Positions 57,645-64,000 of a stretch of DNA of 64,000 nt are shown one piece after another. The translations under genes were made by a program, and so were the position numbers. The notes under the pieces were generated by a model. The model had not been told where the DNA came from and searched no databases. It saw only the letters and a list, made by a program, of their open reading frames with translations. The stretch is from Allobosea caraganae (lineage in GTDB: Bacteria > Pseudomonadota > Alphaproteobacteria > Rhizobiales > Beijerinckiaceae): the NCBI RefSeq assembly GCF_003351345.1, contig NZ_QQTO01000005.1, positions 62,001 through 126,000 on the forward strand. The letters are read 5' to 3'. Each line of letters begins with the position of its first letter. The first letter of the stretch is position 1.

Positions 57645-57967
57645 GCCGCGAGCTGATCATCGCGCCCGAATGGCTCGGGCGGAGCGGGCTATCGACCGTC
57701 GACGCCAAGGGCAAGCGGCGCGCCGCCGATGCCGAGGATGTCGGCTTGTCCGAGGCGTTCGCCGACCGTCTGGAAGCCTGGATGGACGCGTTCGACGCGA
57801 TCTACGACGAGGACGACGAGGCCAAATCCGCCTTCGCAGGCGAAGTCGAGCGGCTGGCCTGGGAGGCGGAGGGCGGTGCGCTGGTCCATGCCGCCCAGGC
57901 CGAGCTCGGCTCTGCCTGGACCGTCTCGCTCGATCTCACAGCCTGGCGCGAAAAGGCCCGCTCATGA
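57641..57967 (+). CDS. Small acidic protein of unknown function
   Basis: A 108-residue protein that I do not recognise. It starts with GTG at 57641, overlapping the lyase stop by 4 bp, and its own stop overlaps the next gene by 4 bp. Two such overlaps and an intact frame support it as a real gene. It is rich in Asp/Glu and Ala (ADRLEAWMDAFDAIYDEDDEAKSAFAGEVERLAWEAEGG) and appears mainly helical, with no signal or membrane segment. Context points to a partner or regulator of the neighbouring lyase or acetyltransferase. Confidence 0.7.
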   Translation: MSRELIIAPEWLGRSGLSTVDAKGKRRAADAEDVGLSEAFADRLEAWMDAFDAIYDEDDEAKSAFAGEVERLAWEAEGGALVHAAQAELGSAWTVSLDLTAWREKARS

Positions 57968-59103
57968 CGTTGTCGCCCGATTGGAAGGCGCCGCCCTTCC
58001 CCCCGGCCAAGGTGCTGGACGGCCGCTATTGCCGGCTCGAGCCGATCGATCCCGACCGCCATCTCGACGATATCTGGGCCGCCAACCAAGGGCAGGACCA
58101 TATCTGGGAGTGGATGCCGGCGCTGCCGCCGAAGGATCGCGCCGGCTATCGCGACCTGCTGGTGATGATGGCCGAGAAGCCGGGCATCGTGCCTTTCGCG
58201 GTGATCGACAAGGCAGACGGCAAGGCCAAGGGCCATCTCTGGCTGATGGAGATCAGGCCTGAGCATGGCGTCTTCGAGGTCGGCTACATCACCTATTCTC
58301 CGAGCCTGCAGCGGACCAAGGTCGCGACCGAGGCGATCTACCTTTGCGGCGCCTATGGCTTCTCGCTCGGCTATCGCCGCTACGAATGGAAGTGTAACGA
58401 CCTCAACGAGCCCTCGAAGCGCGCCGCCTTGCGCTTCGGCTTCCAGTATGAGGGCCTGTTCCGCCAGCACATGGTGGTGAAGGGCAAAAATCGCGACACC
58501 GCCTGGTTCTCGATTCTGGACAGCGAATGGCCGGTGCGGGCGCAGGCCTTCGAGCGCTGGCTGGCGCCGGAGAATTTTGATGCGCAGGGCCGGCAGAAGC
58601 TGTCGCTGACGGCCTTCAACCAGCCGAGCGCGCTGGCCGGGCCGGTTGCCGTGCGCCGGGCCTCGCTCGCCGATATCCCGGCGATCCTCGCCCTGAAGAA
58701 TGCAGCCTATACGCCGAACGAGAGCATCATTGGCGTGCCGTCGCTGCCCCGCATCGCCGATTATGCGCAGGTCGTGGCCGAGCACGAGGTCTGGCTGGCG
58801 GAGAGCGAAGGCGGTCTCGATGCGGCGCTGGTGCTCGATATCGAGCCGGGTGACTTCACCGTCTGGAGCGTCGCCGTCTCGCCGGCCGCCCAGGGGCGCA
58901 AGCTGGGGGCGGCGCTGATGGGCTTCGCCGATGAGCGGGCCCGTGCGCTCGGCTATGCCTCCGTGCATCTCTACACCAACGCCAAGCTGACGCAGCGCAT
59001 CGGCTGGTATGAGCGTCTCGGCTATGCCGTGACGCATCACGAGGATCTGGCCGACCGGCGCCTGGCGCATATGCGCAAAGAATTCGACAAGCCGGCACAG
59101 TAA
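57964..59103 (+). CDS. Double GNAT-domain acetyltransferase
   Basis: A 379-residue fusion of two acetyltransferase domains. Domain 1 (about 15-190) is RimJ/RimL-like: GRYCRLEPIDPDRHLDDIWAA, VGYITYSPSLQRTKVATEAIYL (acetyl-CoA loop, altered from the usual Q/RxxGxA), NEPSKRAALRFGFQYEG. Domain 2 (about 225-375) is a classic GNAT: VAVSPAAQGRKLGAALMGFA is the Q/RxxGx(G/A) loop, and LTQRIGWYERLGY ends it. Start ATG at 57964 overlaps the upstream stop (ATGA). The first domain could have lost activity. The substrate is unknown. Confidence 0.83.
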   Translation: MTLSPDWKAPPFPPAKVLDGRYCRLEPIDPDRHLDDIWAANQGQDHIWEWMPALPPKDRAGYRDLLVMMAEKPGIVPFAVIDKADGKAKGHLWLMEIRPEHGVFEVGYITYSPSLQRTKVATEAIYLCGAYGFSLGYRRYEWKCNDLNEPSKRAALRFGFQYEGLFRQHMVVKGKNRDTAWFSILDSEWPVRAQAFERWLAPENFDAQGRQKLSLTAFNQPSALAGPVAVRRASLADIPAILALKNAAYTPNESIIGVPSLPRIADYAQVVAEHEVWLAESEGGLDAALVLDIEPGDFTVWSVAVSPAAQGRKLGAALMGFADERARALGYASVHLYTNAKLTQRIGWYERLGYAVTHHEDLADRRLAHMRKEFDKPAQ

Positions 59104-59115
59104 GGGACGAAGCAG

Positions 59116-59862
59116 ATGGCAGGACGTTTGAAGGGCAAGGTCGCGGTCGTCACCGCCGCGGGGCAGGGCATCGGCCGGGCGATCGCGGAGGCCTTCGTCG
59201 CCGAGGGCGCGACGGTCTGGGCGACCGACAAGGACGTCGCCCTGCTCGAGGGCATTCCGAAGGCGAAGAAGCGCAAGCTCGACGTGCTCTCGACCAAGGC
59301 GGTCGAGGCCTTCGCCGAGAAGGTCGGCACCATCGACATCCTCGTCAACGCCGCCGGCTTCGTGCATCACGGCACGATCCTGGAATGCGACGACAAGGCC
59401 TGGGAGTTCTCCTTCGACCTCAACGTCAAGTCGATGCACCGCACGATCAAGGCCTTCGTCCCCGGCATGCTCGCGGCCGGCAAGGGCTCGATCGTCAACA
59501 TCGCCTCGGGCGCCGGCTCGGTGCGCGGCATCCCCAACCGCTACGTCTACGGCGCGACGAAGGCGGCGGTGATCGGCCTGACCAAGGCCGTTGCGGCCGA
59601 CTACATCAAGAAGGGCATCCGCTCCAACGCGATCTGCCCGGGCACGATCCAGTCGCCCTCGCTCGACCATCGCATCAAGGACCTGGCGGCGCTGACCAAG
59701 ACGACGGAGGCGGCTGCCCGCCAGGCCTTCATCGATCGCCAGCCGATGGGCCGGCTCGGCACGGCCGAGGAGATCGCCTGGCTCGCGGTCTATCTCGGCT
59801 CGGATGAGGCGAGCTACACCACCGGCCAGATTCACCTCGCCGATGGCGGCTTCGCGCTCTGA
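59116..59862 (+). CDS. Short-chain dehydrogenase/reductase
   Basis: A 248-residue SDR. The NAD motif is TAAGQGIGRAIAEA (about 13-26), NAAG near 75 is the structural motif, the catalytic triad is Ser in NIASGAGSV with YGATK (Tyr-x3-Lys), and ICPGTIQSPSLDHRI follows. The pattern resembles 2-keto-3-deoxy-L-fuconate dehydrogenase and BDH2/DHRS6-like enzymes. It starts 12 bp after the GNAT gene and 27 bp before denD, so it is part of the catabolic operon. It likely oxidises a 2-keto-3-deoxy acid or a hydroxy acid. Confidence 0.86.
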   Translation: MAGRLKGKVAVVTAAGQGIGRAIAEAFVAEGATVWATDKDVALLEGIPKAKKRKLDVLSTKAVEAFAEKVGTIDILVNAAGFVHHGTILECDDKAWEFSFDLNVKSMHRTIKAFVPGMLAAGKGSIVNIASGAGSVRGIPNRYVYGATKAAVIGLTKAVAADYIKKGIRSNAICPGTIQSPSLDHRIKDLAALTKTTEAAARQAFIDRQPMGRLGTAEEIAWLAVYLGSDEASYTTGQIHLADGGFAL

Positions 59863-59889
59863 CGCGACCACGGGCACAGGGATAGCAAG

Positions 59890-60873
59890 ATGCACATTCT
59901 GGTACTCGGCGGCGCCGGCATGGTCGGCCGCAAGTTCATCGAGCGGCTGGCCCATGACGGCCAGCTCGGCGGTAAGGCCATCGACAAGGTCACGGCGCAG
60001 GACGTCGTGGCGGCGAGCGCGCCGGCGGCGACGCCCTTCACCTTCGACGCGGTGGTCTCGGACATCTCGGTCGAGGGCGGCGTCGATGATCTCATTGCGT
60101 TGAGGCCCGACCTGATCGTCCACCTCGCGGCGATCGTCTCCGGCGAGGCGGAGGCCGATTTCGACAAGGGCTACCGCATCAACCTCGACGGCTCGCGCCA
60201 TCTCTTCGACGCGATCCGCAAGGTCGGCGGCGGCTACAAGCCGCGCGTGGTCTTCACCTCGTCGATCGCGGTGTTCGGCGCGCCGTTCCACGACAAGATC
60301 GAGGACGAGTTCTTCACGACGCCACTGACCAGCTACGGCACGCAGAAGGCGATCGGCGAACTGCTGCTCTCCGACTATACTCGCCGCGGCTTCTTCGACG
60401 GCGTCGGCATCCGCCTGCCGACGGTCTGCGTGCGGCCGGGCAAGCCGAACAAGGCGGCCTCGGGCTTCTTCTCCAACATCATCCGCGAGCCGCTGAACGG
60501 CGAGGAGGCCGTGCTGCCGGTCTCCGACCAGGTCCGGCACTGGCACGCCTCGCCGCGCTCGGCGGTGGGCTTCCTCATCCATGCCGCGACGATGGACACC
60601 AACGCGATCGGCCCGCGCCGCAACCTGACCATGCCCGGCTATTCGGCGACGGTGGCGGAGCAGATCGAGTCGCTGCGCAAGGTCGCCGGCGAGACCGTGG
60701 TGAAGCGGATCAAGCGCGTGCCCGATCCGGTCATCGACGGCATCGTCGCGGGCTGGCCGCGCAACTTCAACGCCGTGCGCTCGGTCCAGCTTGGCTTCAA
60801 GGCGGAAGCGAGCTTCGAGGAGATCATCCGCGTCCATATCGACGATGAACTTGGCGGCAACTTCGTGAAGTAA
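59890..60873 (+). CDS. denD: D-erythronate dehydrogenase-like NAD-dependent epimerase/dehydratase-fold protein
   Basis: A 327-residue extended SDR. The N-terminal Rossmann motif is LGGAGMVGRKFIERL (about 6-20), LIVHLAAIVSGEAEADFDKGYRINLDG follows, and the catalytic Tyr-x3-Lys is in SYGTQKAIGE, with TSSIAVFG as the Ser segment. Sequence pattern and length match DenD, which oxidises D-erythronate to 2-oxo-tetronate. It is last in the operon. The usual partners (OtnK kinase, OtnC decarboxylase, OtnI isomerase) are not next to it. A family A repeat and a hairpin terminator follow. Confidence 0.8.
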   Translation: MHILVLGGAGMVGRKFIERLAHDGQLGGKAIDKVTAQDVVAASAPAATPFTFDAVVSDISVEGGVDDLIALRPDLIVHLAAIVSGEAEADFDKGYRINLDGSRHLFDAIRKVGGGYKPRVVFTSSIAVFGAPFHDKIEDEFFTTPLTSYGTQKAIGELLLSDYTRRGFFDGVGIRLPTVCVRPGKPNKAASGFFSNIIREPLNGEEAVLPVSDQVRHWHASPRSAVGFLIHAATMDTNAIGPRRNLTMPGYSATVAEQIESLRKVAGETVVKRIKRVPDPVIDGIVAGWPRNFNAVRSVQLGFKAEASFEEIIRVHIDDELGGNFVK

Positions 60874-60887
60874 AGCGATACCCTCTC

Positions 60888-60971
60888 CGTCATTGCGAGC
60901 GTAAGCGAAGCAATCCAGGGGATTGCGCGAGGCCCCTGGATTGCTTCGTCGCTATGCTCCTCGCAATGACG
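60888..60971. repeat. Palindromic repeat, family A, copy 6
   Basis: An 84-bp copy, CGTCATTGCGAG to CTCGCAATGACG, with inner arms AAGCAATCCAGGGG / CCCCTGGATTGCTTCG. It lies between denD and the convergent acetyltransferase gene. Confidence 0.85.
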
Positions 60972-60998
60972 GGTAGGGTCGCGAATCCCATCAAAAAC

Positions 60999-61028
60999 GA
61001 ACAGCCCCGGCGCGAGCCGGGGCTGTTC
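60999..61028 (-). terminator. Rho-independent terminator of the acetyltransferase gene
   Basis: Perfect 13-bp stem GAACAGCCCCGGC / GCCGGGGCTGTTC with a 4-base loop, followed on the minus strand by GTTTTTG. It lies 24 bp past the stop codon of the gene at 61052-61705. Read from the plus side it may also help end the denD operon, though the T tract is weaker there. Confidence 0.85.
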
Positions 61029-61051
61029 TCGTTTCAGGCAAAGCCGGCAGA

Positions 61052-61705
61052 TCAGGCGAGGCAGGGCTCGCCCGAGCCCGCCTCGATGGCCTCGACCTCA
61101 GGGCCGGGCGCGTGGGTCCAGCCGGTCGCGCCCCAGCTCTTCAGCGCCGACCAGGTCGAGCGGTCGAGCCGGTACTGTTCGCAGGGGAAGAGTCCGCCAC
61201 GCGCCGGCAGCGACTTGAGGAACGAGCCCTCCTGCCGGAAGCCGGACTTCTCCAGCACCCGGCGCGAGGCCGGGTTGATAACGCGCGTGTCGGCCTCCAC
61301 CGCCGGGATCTCCAGCAGCGTGAAGAGCGTGTCGATCAGTGCCTGCGCGGCCTCGGTCGCATGGCCCTTGCCCCAATGCTGGGTGCCGAGCCAATAGCCG
61401 ATGAAGGGCGTGCCGGTGGCCTGCGGATGCGCGCCGATCATGCCGATCAACTCGTTCGGCTTCGAGCGCGGGGTGATCGCCAGCGCCAGGTGCTCGCCGA
61501 GCGCGTTGCCCTTGCGCATGGCGAAGATGAACGGCTCGACGGCGTCCTGCGGATAGGGATGCGGAATCGAGGCCGTCATCTCGGCCACGGCTTTCTCCCC
61601 GGCCTGGCGCAGGATGGCGGTCGCATCGGCCATGCGGGGCCAGCGCAGCCAGAGACGGCGGGTCTCGAGCCGGAAGACATCGTCGCGGGTCAATTCGGGG
61701 AACAT
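61052..61705 (-). CDS. RimJ/RimL-type N-acetyltransferase
   Basis: A 217-residue GNAT protein. LETRRLWLRWPRMADATAILRQ at the start, FIGYWLGTQHWGKGHATEAAQALIDTLF (acetyl-CoA loop GKGHAT near 113) and NPASRRVLEKSGFRQEG (about 145-161) are the features of the RimJ/RimL subgroup, which acetylate protein N-termini or small molecules. It is followed by a strong terminator. It lies downstream of rpmA on the same strand but behind another terminator, so it is probably transcribed separately. Confidence 0.85.
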   Translation of the reverse strand: MFPELTRDDVFRLETRRLWLRWPRMADATAILRQAGEKAVAEMTASIPHPYPQDAVEPFIFAMRKGNALGEHLALAITPRSKPNELIGMIGAHPQATGTPFIGYWLGTQHWGKGHATEAAQALIDTLFTLLEIPAVEADTRVINPASRRVLEKSGFRQEGSFLKSLPARGGLFPCEQYRLDRSTWSALKSWGATGWTHAPGPEVEAIEAGSGEPCLA

Positions 61706-61726
61706 CGGTCTCTCCGTCGCGCAAAC

Positions 61727-61764
61727 GAAAAAGGGAGCTGGGACTTTGGTCCCATCTCCCCTTT
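61727..61764 (-). terminator. Terminator of the rplU-rpmA operon
   Basis: Stem formed by AAAGGGGAG-A-TGGGAC and GTCCCA-G-CTCCCTTT (minus strand, one mismatch) with a CAAA loop and the following TTTTTCGTTT. It lies about 95 bp after the rpmA stop codon. Confidence 0.8.
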
Positions 61765-61856
61765 CGCTTGACCTTCGGGAAACCCTGGCGGGTCTGGACC
61801 CTTGATCCGATCGGTTCGATGGAACCGGCGGATCGAGGAAATTCCCTATCCGCCTA

Positions 61857-62123
61857 TTACTCTGCGGCCTCTTGGGCCGGGACTACGTTCACGAAAGCTC
61901 GGCCGAGCTTGGTCGTGAATCGGACGCGTCCGTTGGTCGTGGCAAAGAGGGTATGGTCTTTGCCCATGCCAACGTTCACGCCGGCGTGCCATTTGGTGCC
62001 GCGTTGACGAATAATGATGTTGCCGGGCACGACCGCCTGGTCGCCGAAGCGCTTCACGCCGAGGCGCTTGCTTTCGGAGTCGCGACCGTTGCGGGACGAG
62101 CCGCCTGCCTTTTTGTGAGCCAT
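61857..62123 (-). CDS. rpmA: 50S ribosomal protein L27
   Basis: An 88-residue ribosomal protein at the peptidyl-transferase centre. It starts [27 protein letters not shown] and continues [28 protein letters not shown], the L27 signature. It has no N-terminal cleaved extension of the Firmicutes type. It lies 99 bp after rplU in the same direction, the usual rplU-rpmA order. A terminator follows. No anomaly is seen. Confidence 0.97.
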   Translation of the reverse strand: MAHKKAGGSSRNGRDSESKRLGVKRFGDQAVVPGNIIIRQRGTKWHAGVNVGMGKDHTLFATTNGRVRFTTKLGRAFVNVVPAQEAAE

Positions 62124-62222
62124 AACGCCCTACCTCAGAAACTGTGTTGTCTCTCTAACCCGAAACGGCGGCAAAAGCCACACGTTTCGGAGACGAAACC
62201 TGAACGAAGCTGACAGGAGAGG

Positions 62223-62900
62223 TCAGTAGTCCTCGCCGGAGGCCTGCTCTTCCTGGTCGGCCTTGGCCCGCGGGGGCTTGCCGGCCAGGAGTTCCTTGGC
62301 CTGCTCGACCCACTCCTCGCGGGTGGCGCGGCCACGAAGCTTCAGCTCCTCGTCCCACTTGGCGACGTCCTCGTCGCTCCAGGCGGCGATGTCGTTCCAG
62401 GAGGTGATGCCGGCGGCGCGCAGCTTCTTCTCGATGGTCGGGCCGACGCCCGAGATCAGCGAGAGGTTGGACGCGTCGAGCGCCTCGGCCTTGGCGGCCT
62501 TCGGAGCGGCCTTGCCCTTGGTCTGCGTCGAGGCGGCCTTCAGCGCGACAGAAGAGGCATCGCCCTTCTTCATCTCCGGCTTCTTGCCGCCGGTGAGGAT
62601 GTCGGTGATGCGCACGATCGTCAGCTCGGCGCGGAAGCCGCGCTTGCGCTTCGAATTCTGGCGGCGACGCTTCTTGAAGGCGATGACCTTCTCGCCGCGG
62701 GCCTGCTTGACGATCTCACCGGCGACGGTGATCTCGGCGAGCTCCGTGGCGCCGAGGGTCGATTTCTCGCCATCGGTCAGCATCAGGACGTTGCCGAAGG
62801 CAACGGTATCGCCAGGCTCGCCTTCGAGCTTGGCAATGGTGATCTCATCGTTCGCGGCGACGCGGAATTGCTTGCCGCCGGTCTTGATGACTGCGAACAT
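62223..62900 (-). CDS. rplU: 50S ribosomal protein L21 with C-terminal helix-hairpin-helix extension
   Basis: A 225-residue L21, about twice the usual ~103 residues. Residues 1-103 are the normal protein (MFAVIKTGGKQFRV, GDTVAFGNVLML, FKKRRRQNSKRKRGFRAELT). A Lys/Ala-rich linker (about 108-145) leads to a helix-hairpin-helix module LSLISGVGPTIEKKLRAAGI (about 150-169) and TSWNDIAAWSDEDVAKWDEEL. Similar extensions occur in other alphaproteobacterial L21 proteins. The role of the tail is unknown; RNA or DNA binding is plausible. It is first in the rplU-rpmA operon. Confidence 0.95.
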   Translation of the reverse strand: MFAVIKTGGKQFRVAANDEITIAKLEGEPGDTVAFGNVLMLTDGEKSTLGATELAEITVAGEIVKQARGEKVIAFKKRRRQNSKRKRGFRAELTIVRITDILTGGKKPEMKKGDASSVALKAASTQTKGKAAPKAAKAEALDASNLSLISGVGPTIEKKLRAAGITSWNDIAAWSDEDVAKWDEELKLRGRATREEWVEQAKELLAGKPPRAKADQEEQASGEDY

Positions 62901-63222
62901 CGTTGTTCTCCATGTTCAGCCCCGCCCTGTCATGTGCCTGGGTAGGCCATGCGGGACGGCTTTTTGGCAGTCGGTTGCGTGGTCGGGTTCACTCTTGCCG
63001 GCGCGGGCCGCGATGCCGCGGAACCAAAGCGCCAAAAGAGATCGGGCGCGGGTTTCCCCACGCCGGATGAGGCTCGATAGTCGCGAGCGCGCCTTAGGTC
63101 AAGTCGGACGGTGCATCTTCGATCCGATTTGGCATCCTGAGTCCGATTTATGACACCCGGGAGACTTGTATCCGCGGGAAGCGCCGTGTAGTAACCAGCC
63201 CGCTTCAACCGAAAGCGACTGC
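62901..63222. other. Intergenic region between rplU and tRNA-Ser
   Basis: 322 bp holding the promoter/leader of the rplU-rpmA operon (minus) and the promoter of the tRNA (plus). I see no coding sequence in it. An open frame antisense to the tRNA is spurious (see rejected items). Confidence 0.6.
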
Positions 63223-63312
63223 GGACAGGTGGCAGAGTGGTTGAATGCACCGCACTCGAAATGCGGCATACCTGCAAGGGTATCGGGGGTTCAAATCCCT
63301 CCCTGTCCGCCA
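63223..63312 (+). tRNA. tRNA-Ser(CGA)
   Basis: A 90-base tRNA with CCA encoded. The acceptor stem GGACAGG pairs with CCTGTCC, followed by discriminator G and CCA (63310-63312). The anticodon arm CCGCA-CTCGAAA-TGCGG gives anticodon CGA, which reads UCG serine codons. The long variable arm (CATACCTGCAAGGGTATCG) is typical of class II serine tRNAs, and the T loop is GGTTCAAATCC. Confidence 0.97.
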
Positions 63313-63476
63313 TCCCTGCTTAGCCCTATGGGCTTCGCAGGATTGGCCCCCGCGAAAGCAGGATGCCCTCCGAAAGCCGTGTCTGCGTGGGTGGGCTCGC
63401 GCGATGCGGCGGAACAACCCAACGATCCTCGTGTTGATAGAGACCCGACTGACGGGCCGCGAGGATGGGACCTGAT

Positions 63477-63836
63477 ATGAACCGTACGCCGTTGATTGCC
63501 GCCATGTTCGGCGCCTTTGCGCTTACCGGCGCTGCGATTACCGCCCCCGCTCCGGCTAGCGCCTCCGAGGCATTGCCTGCGGCGGTTGCTCATCAGCTTG
63601 ATGGGCAAGCCGCTGAGTTCACGATGACCGCCGCCAAGCAGCGTCGGCTCATGATCATGCAAAACATGAACCGGCAGCAGCGCTACGGTCGCGGCGGCTA
63701 TGGGCGCGGTGGCTATGGCGGCGGTGGTTACGGGCGAGGCGCCCCACCGTCTTATTACGGACGTGGGCCCGAGCGACGTCTTGGTGAGCCTGGTCGTTTC
63801 ACCTATCAGCCCGGTCGTGGCGTTCGCCCGTACTGA
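63477..63836 (+). CDS. Small secreted Gly/Arg/Tyr-rich protein
   Basis: A 119-residue hypothetical protein. A signal peptide is likely (LIAAMFGAFALTGAAITAPAPASA, cleavage near ASASE). The mature part has a helical segment (AKQRRLMIMQNMNRQQR) and then RGGYGRGGYGGGGYGRG repeats and an Arg/Pro-rich end (GPERRLGEPGRFTYQPGRG). The start at 63477 is favoured, since the codons before it lie in front of the signal. Nothing marks its function; Gly/Tyr repeats suggest a flexible, sticky surface or envelope protein. Confidence 0.65.
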   Translation: MNRTPLIAAMFGAFALTGAAITAPAPASASEALPAAVAHQLDGQAAEFTMTAAKQRRLMIMQNMNRQQRYGRGGYGRGGYGGGGYGRGAPPSYYGRGPERRLGEPGRFTYQPGRGVRPY

Positions 63837-64000
63837 CCCTAAGGGGCCAGTGGGCGACAATTGGGCGGGCCGCCCGCACCTCGCCCTCAGGGCCAGGGGC
63901 GGGTTTCGTCCGTTGATCGTCCGATTTCCTCTGATCACTGCGGTTGCCATCGGCGGTCATCACGATGGCGGCTAGAGCGGCGAGACTATTGGGGCGCGCA

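Noticed and set aside
57802..60837. Open frame of about 1010 codons on the minus strand
   Set aside because: Antisense to the double GNAT, SDR and denD genes; Arg/Asp/Ala-rich without domains.
63223..63312. tRNA-Ser as an integration site
   Set aside because: I saw no direct repeat of its 3' end and no integrase in the window; the end of the window limits this test.
62930..63313. Minus-strand frame beginning MADREGFEPPIPLQV
   Set aside because: This is the well-known false protein made by reading the antisense of a serine tRNA; the tRNA is complete.

Overview
The window is high-GC chromosomal DNA of an alphaproteobacterium, most likely a Hyphomicrobiales (Rhizobiales) member close to Bosea. 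This is inferred from the mdh-sucC-sucD-sucA-sucB-lpdA cluster, homospermidine synthase with an alphaproteobacterial ornithine/lysine decarboxylase, an Omp19-like Inh-domain lipoprotein, an L21 protein with a long C-terminal extension, and several families of palindromic intergenic repeats. I see no phage, transposase, integrase or CRISPR array.

Layout. 0-5 kb: polyamine genes (hss, cut by the window edge; ornithine/lysine decarboxylase with a long structured 5' region), a phosphodiesterase and an acetyltransferase, then a solitary vapBC module. 5-17 kb: mixed housekeeping and accessory genes (glyoxalase-like protein, Ca2+/H+ antiporter, quorum-quenching-type lactonase divergent from its probable TetR regulator, periplasmic glucan protein, RidA, Inh lipoprotein, LysE exporter with divergent LysR, ZapE ATPase). 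17-27 kb: TCA-cycle operon, with a MAPEG and a VOC gene between sucB and lpdA. 27-34 kb: folD, an amidohydrolase, an FAD-linked oxidase, a quinone-reductase-like flavoprotein, MarR and a DMT exporter.

33-44 kb: a sugar or sugar-acid uptake and oxidation block. A CUT1-type ABC transporter and an LtnD-like dehydrogenase run leftward. Around them lie a second beta-hydroxyacid dehydrogenase, a LacI regulator, a FadR-type GntR regulator and a D-2-hydroxyacid dehydrogenase. 43-50 kb: a protein with two Inh domains, dctA, hppD with a divergent Lrp regulator, a DUF533 protein, and an aminotransferase/NIPSNAP pair. 50-61 kb: an IlvD/Edd sugar-acid dehydratase, a LysR regulator, and a tightly packed catabolic operon (TctC-type binding protein, Zn-alcohol dehydrogenase, PEP-mutase-like lyase, an unknown small protein, a double GNAT protein, an SDR, and DenD D-erythronate dehydrogenase). 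61-64 kb: rplU-rpmA, tRNA-Ser(CGA) and a small secreted Gly/Tyr/Arg-rich protein.

The most interesting signals are between genes. (1) A 14-bp LacI-type motif, C(T/A)AATCGTTT(T/C)AAA, lies before three separated sugar-acid genes (42.2, 50.4 and 56.8 kb) and suggests one regulon. (2) At least six families of palindromic repeats occur, some with compensatory base changes between copies. They are placed where they could set mRNA ends or gene ratios, for example between the ABC binding-protein and permease genes and directly after both Inh-domain genes. I did not find a clear novel defence or mobile system.
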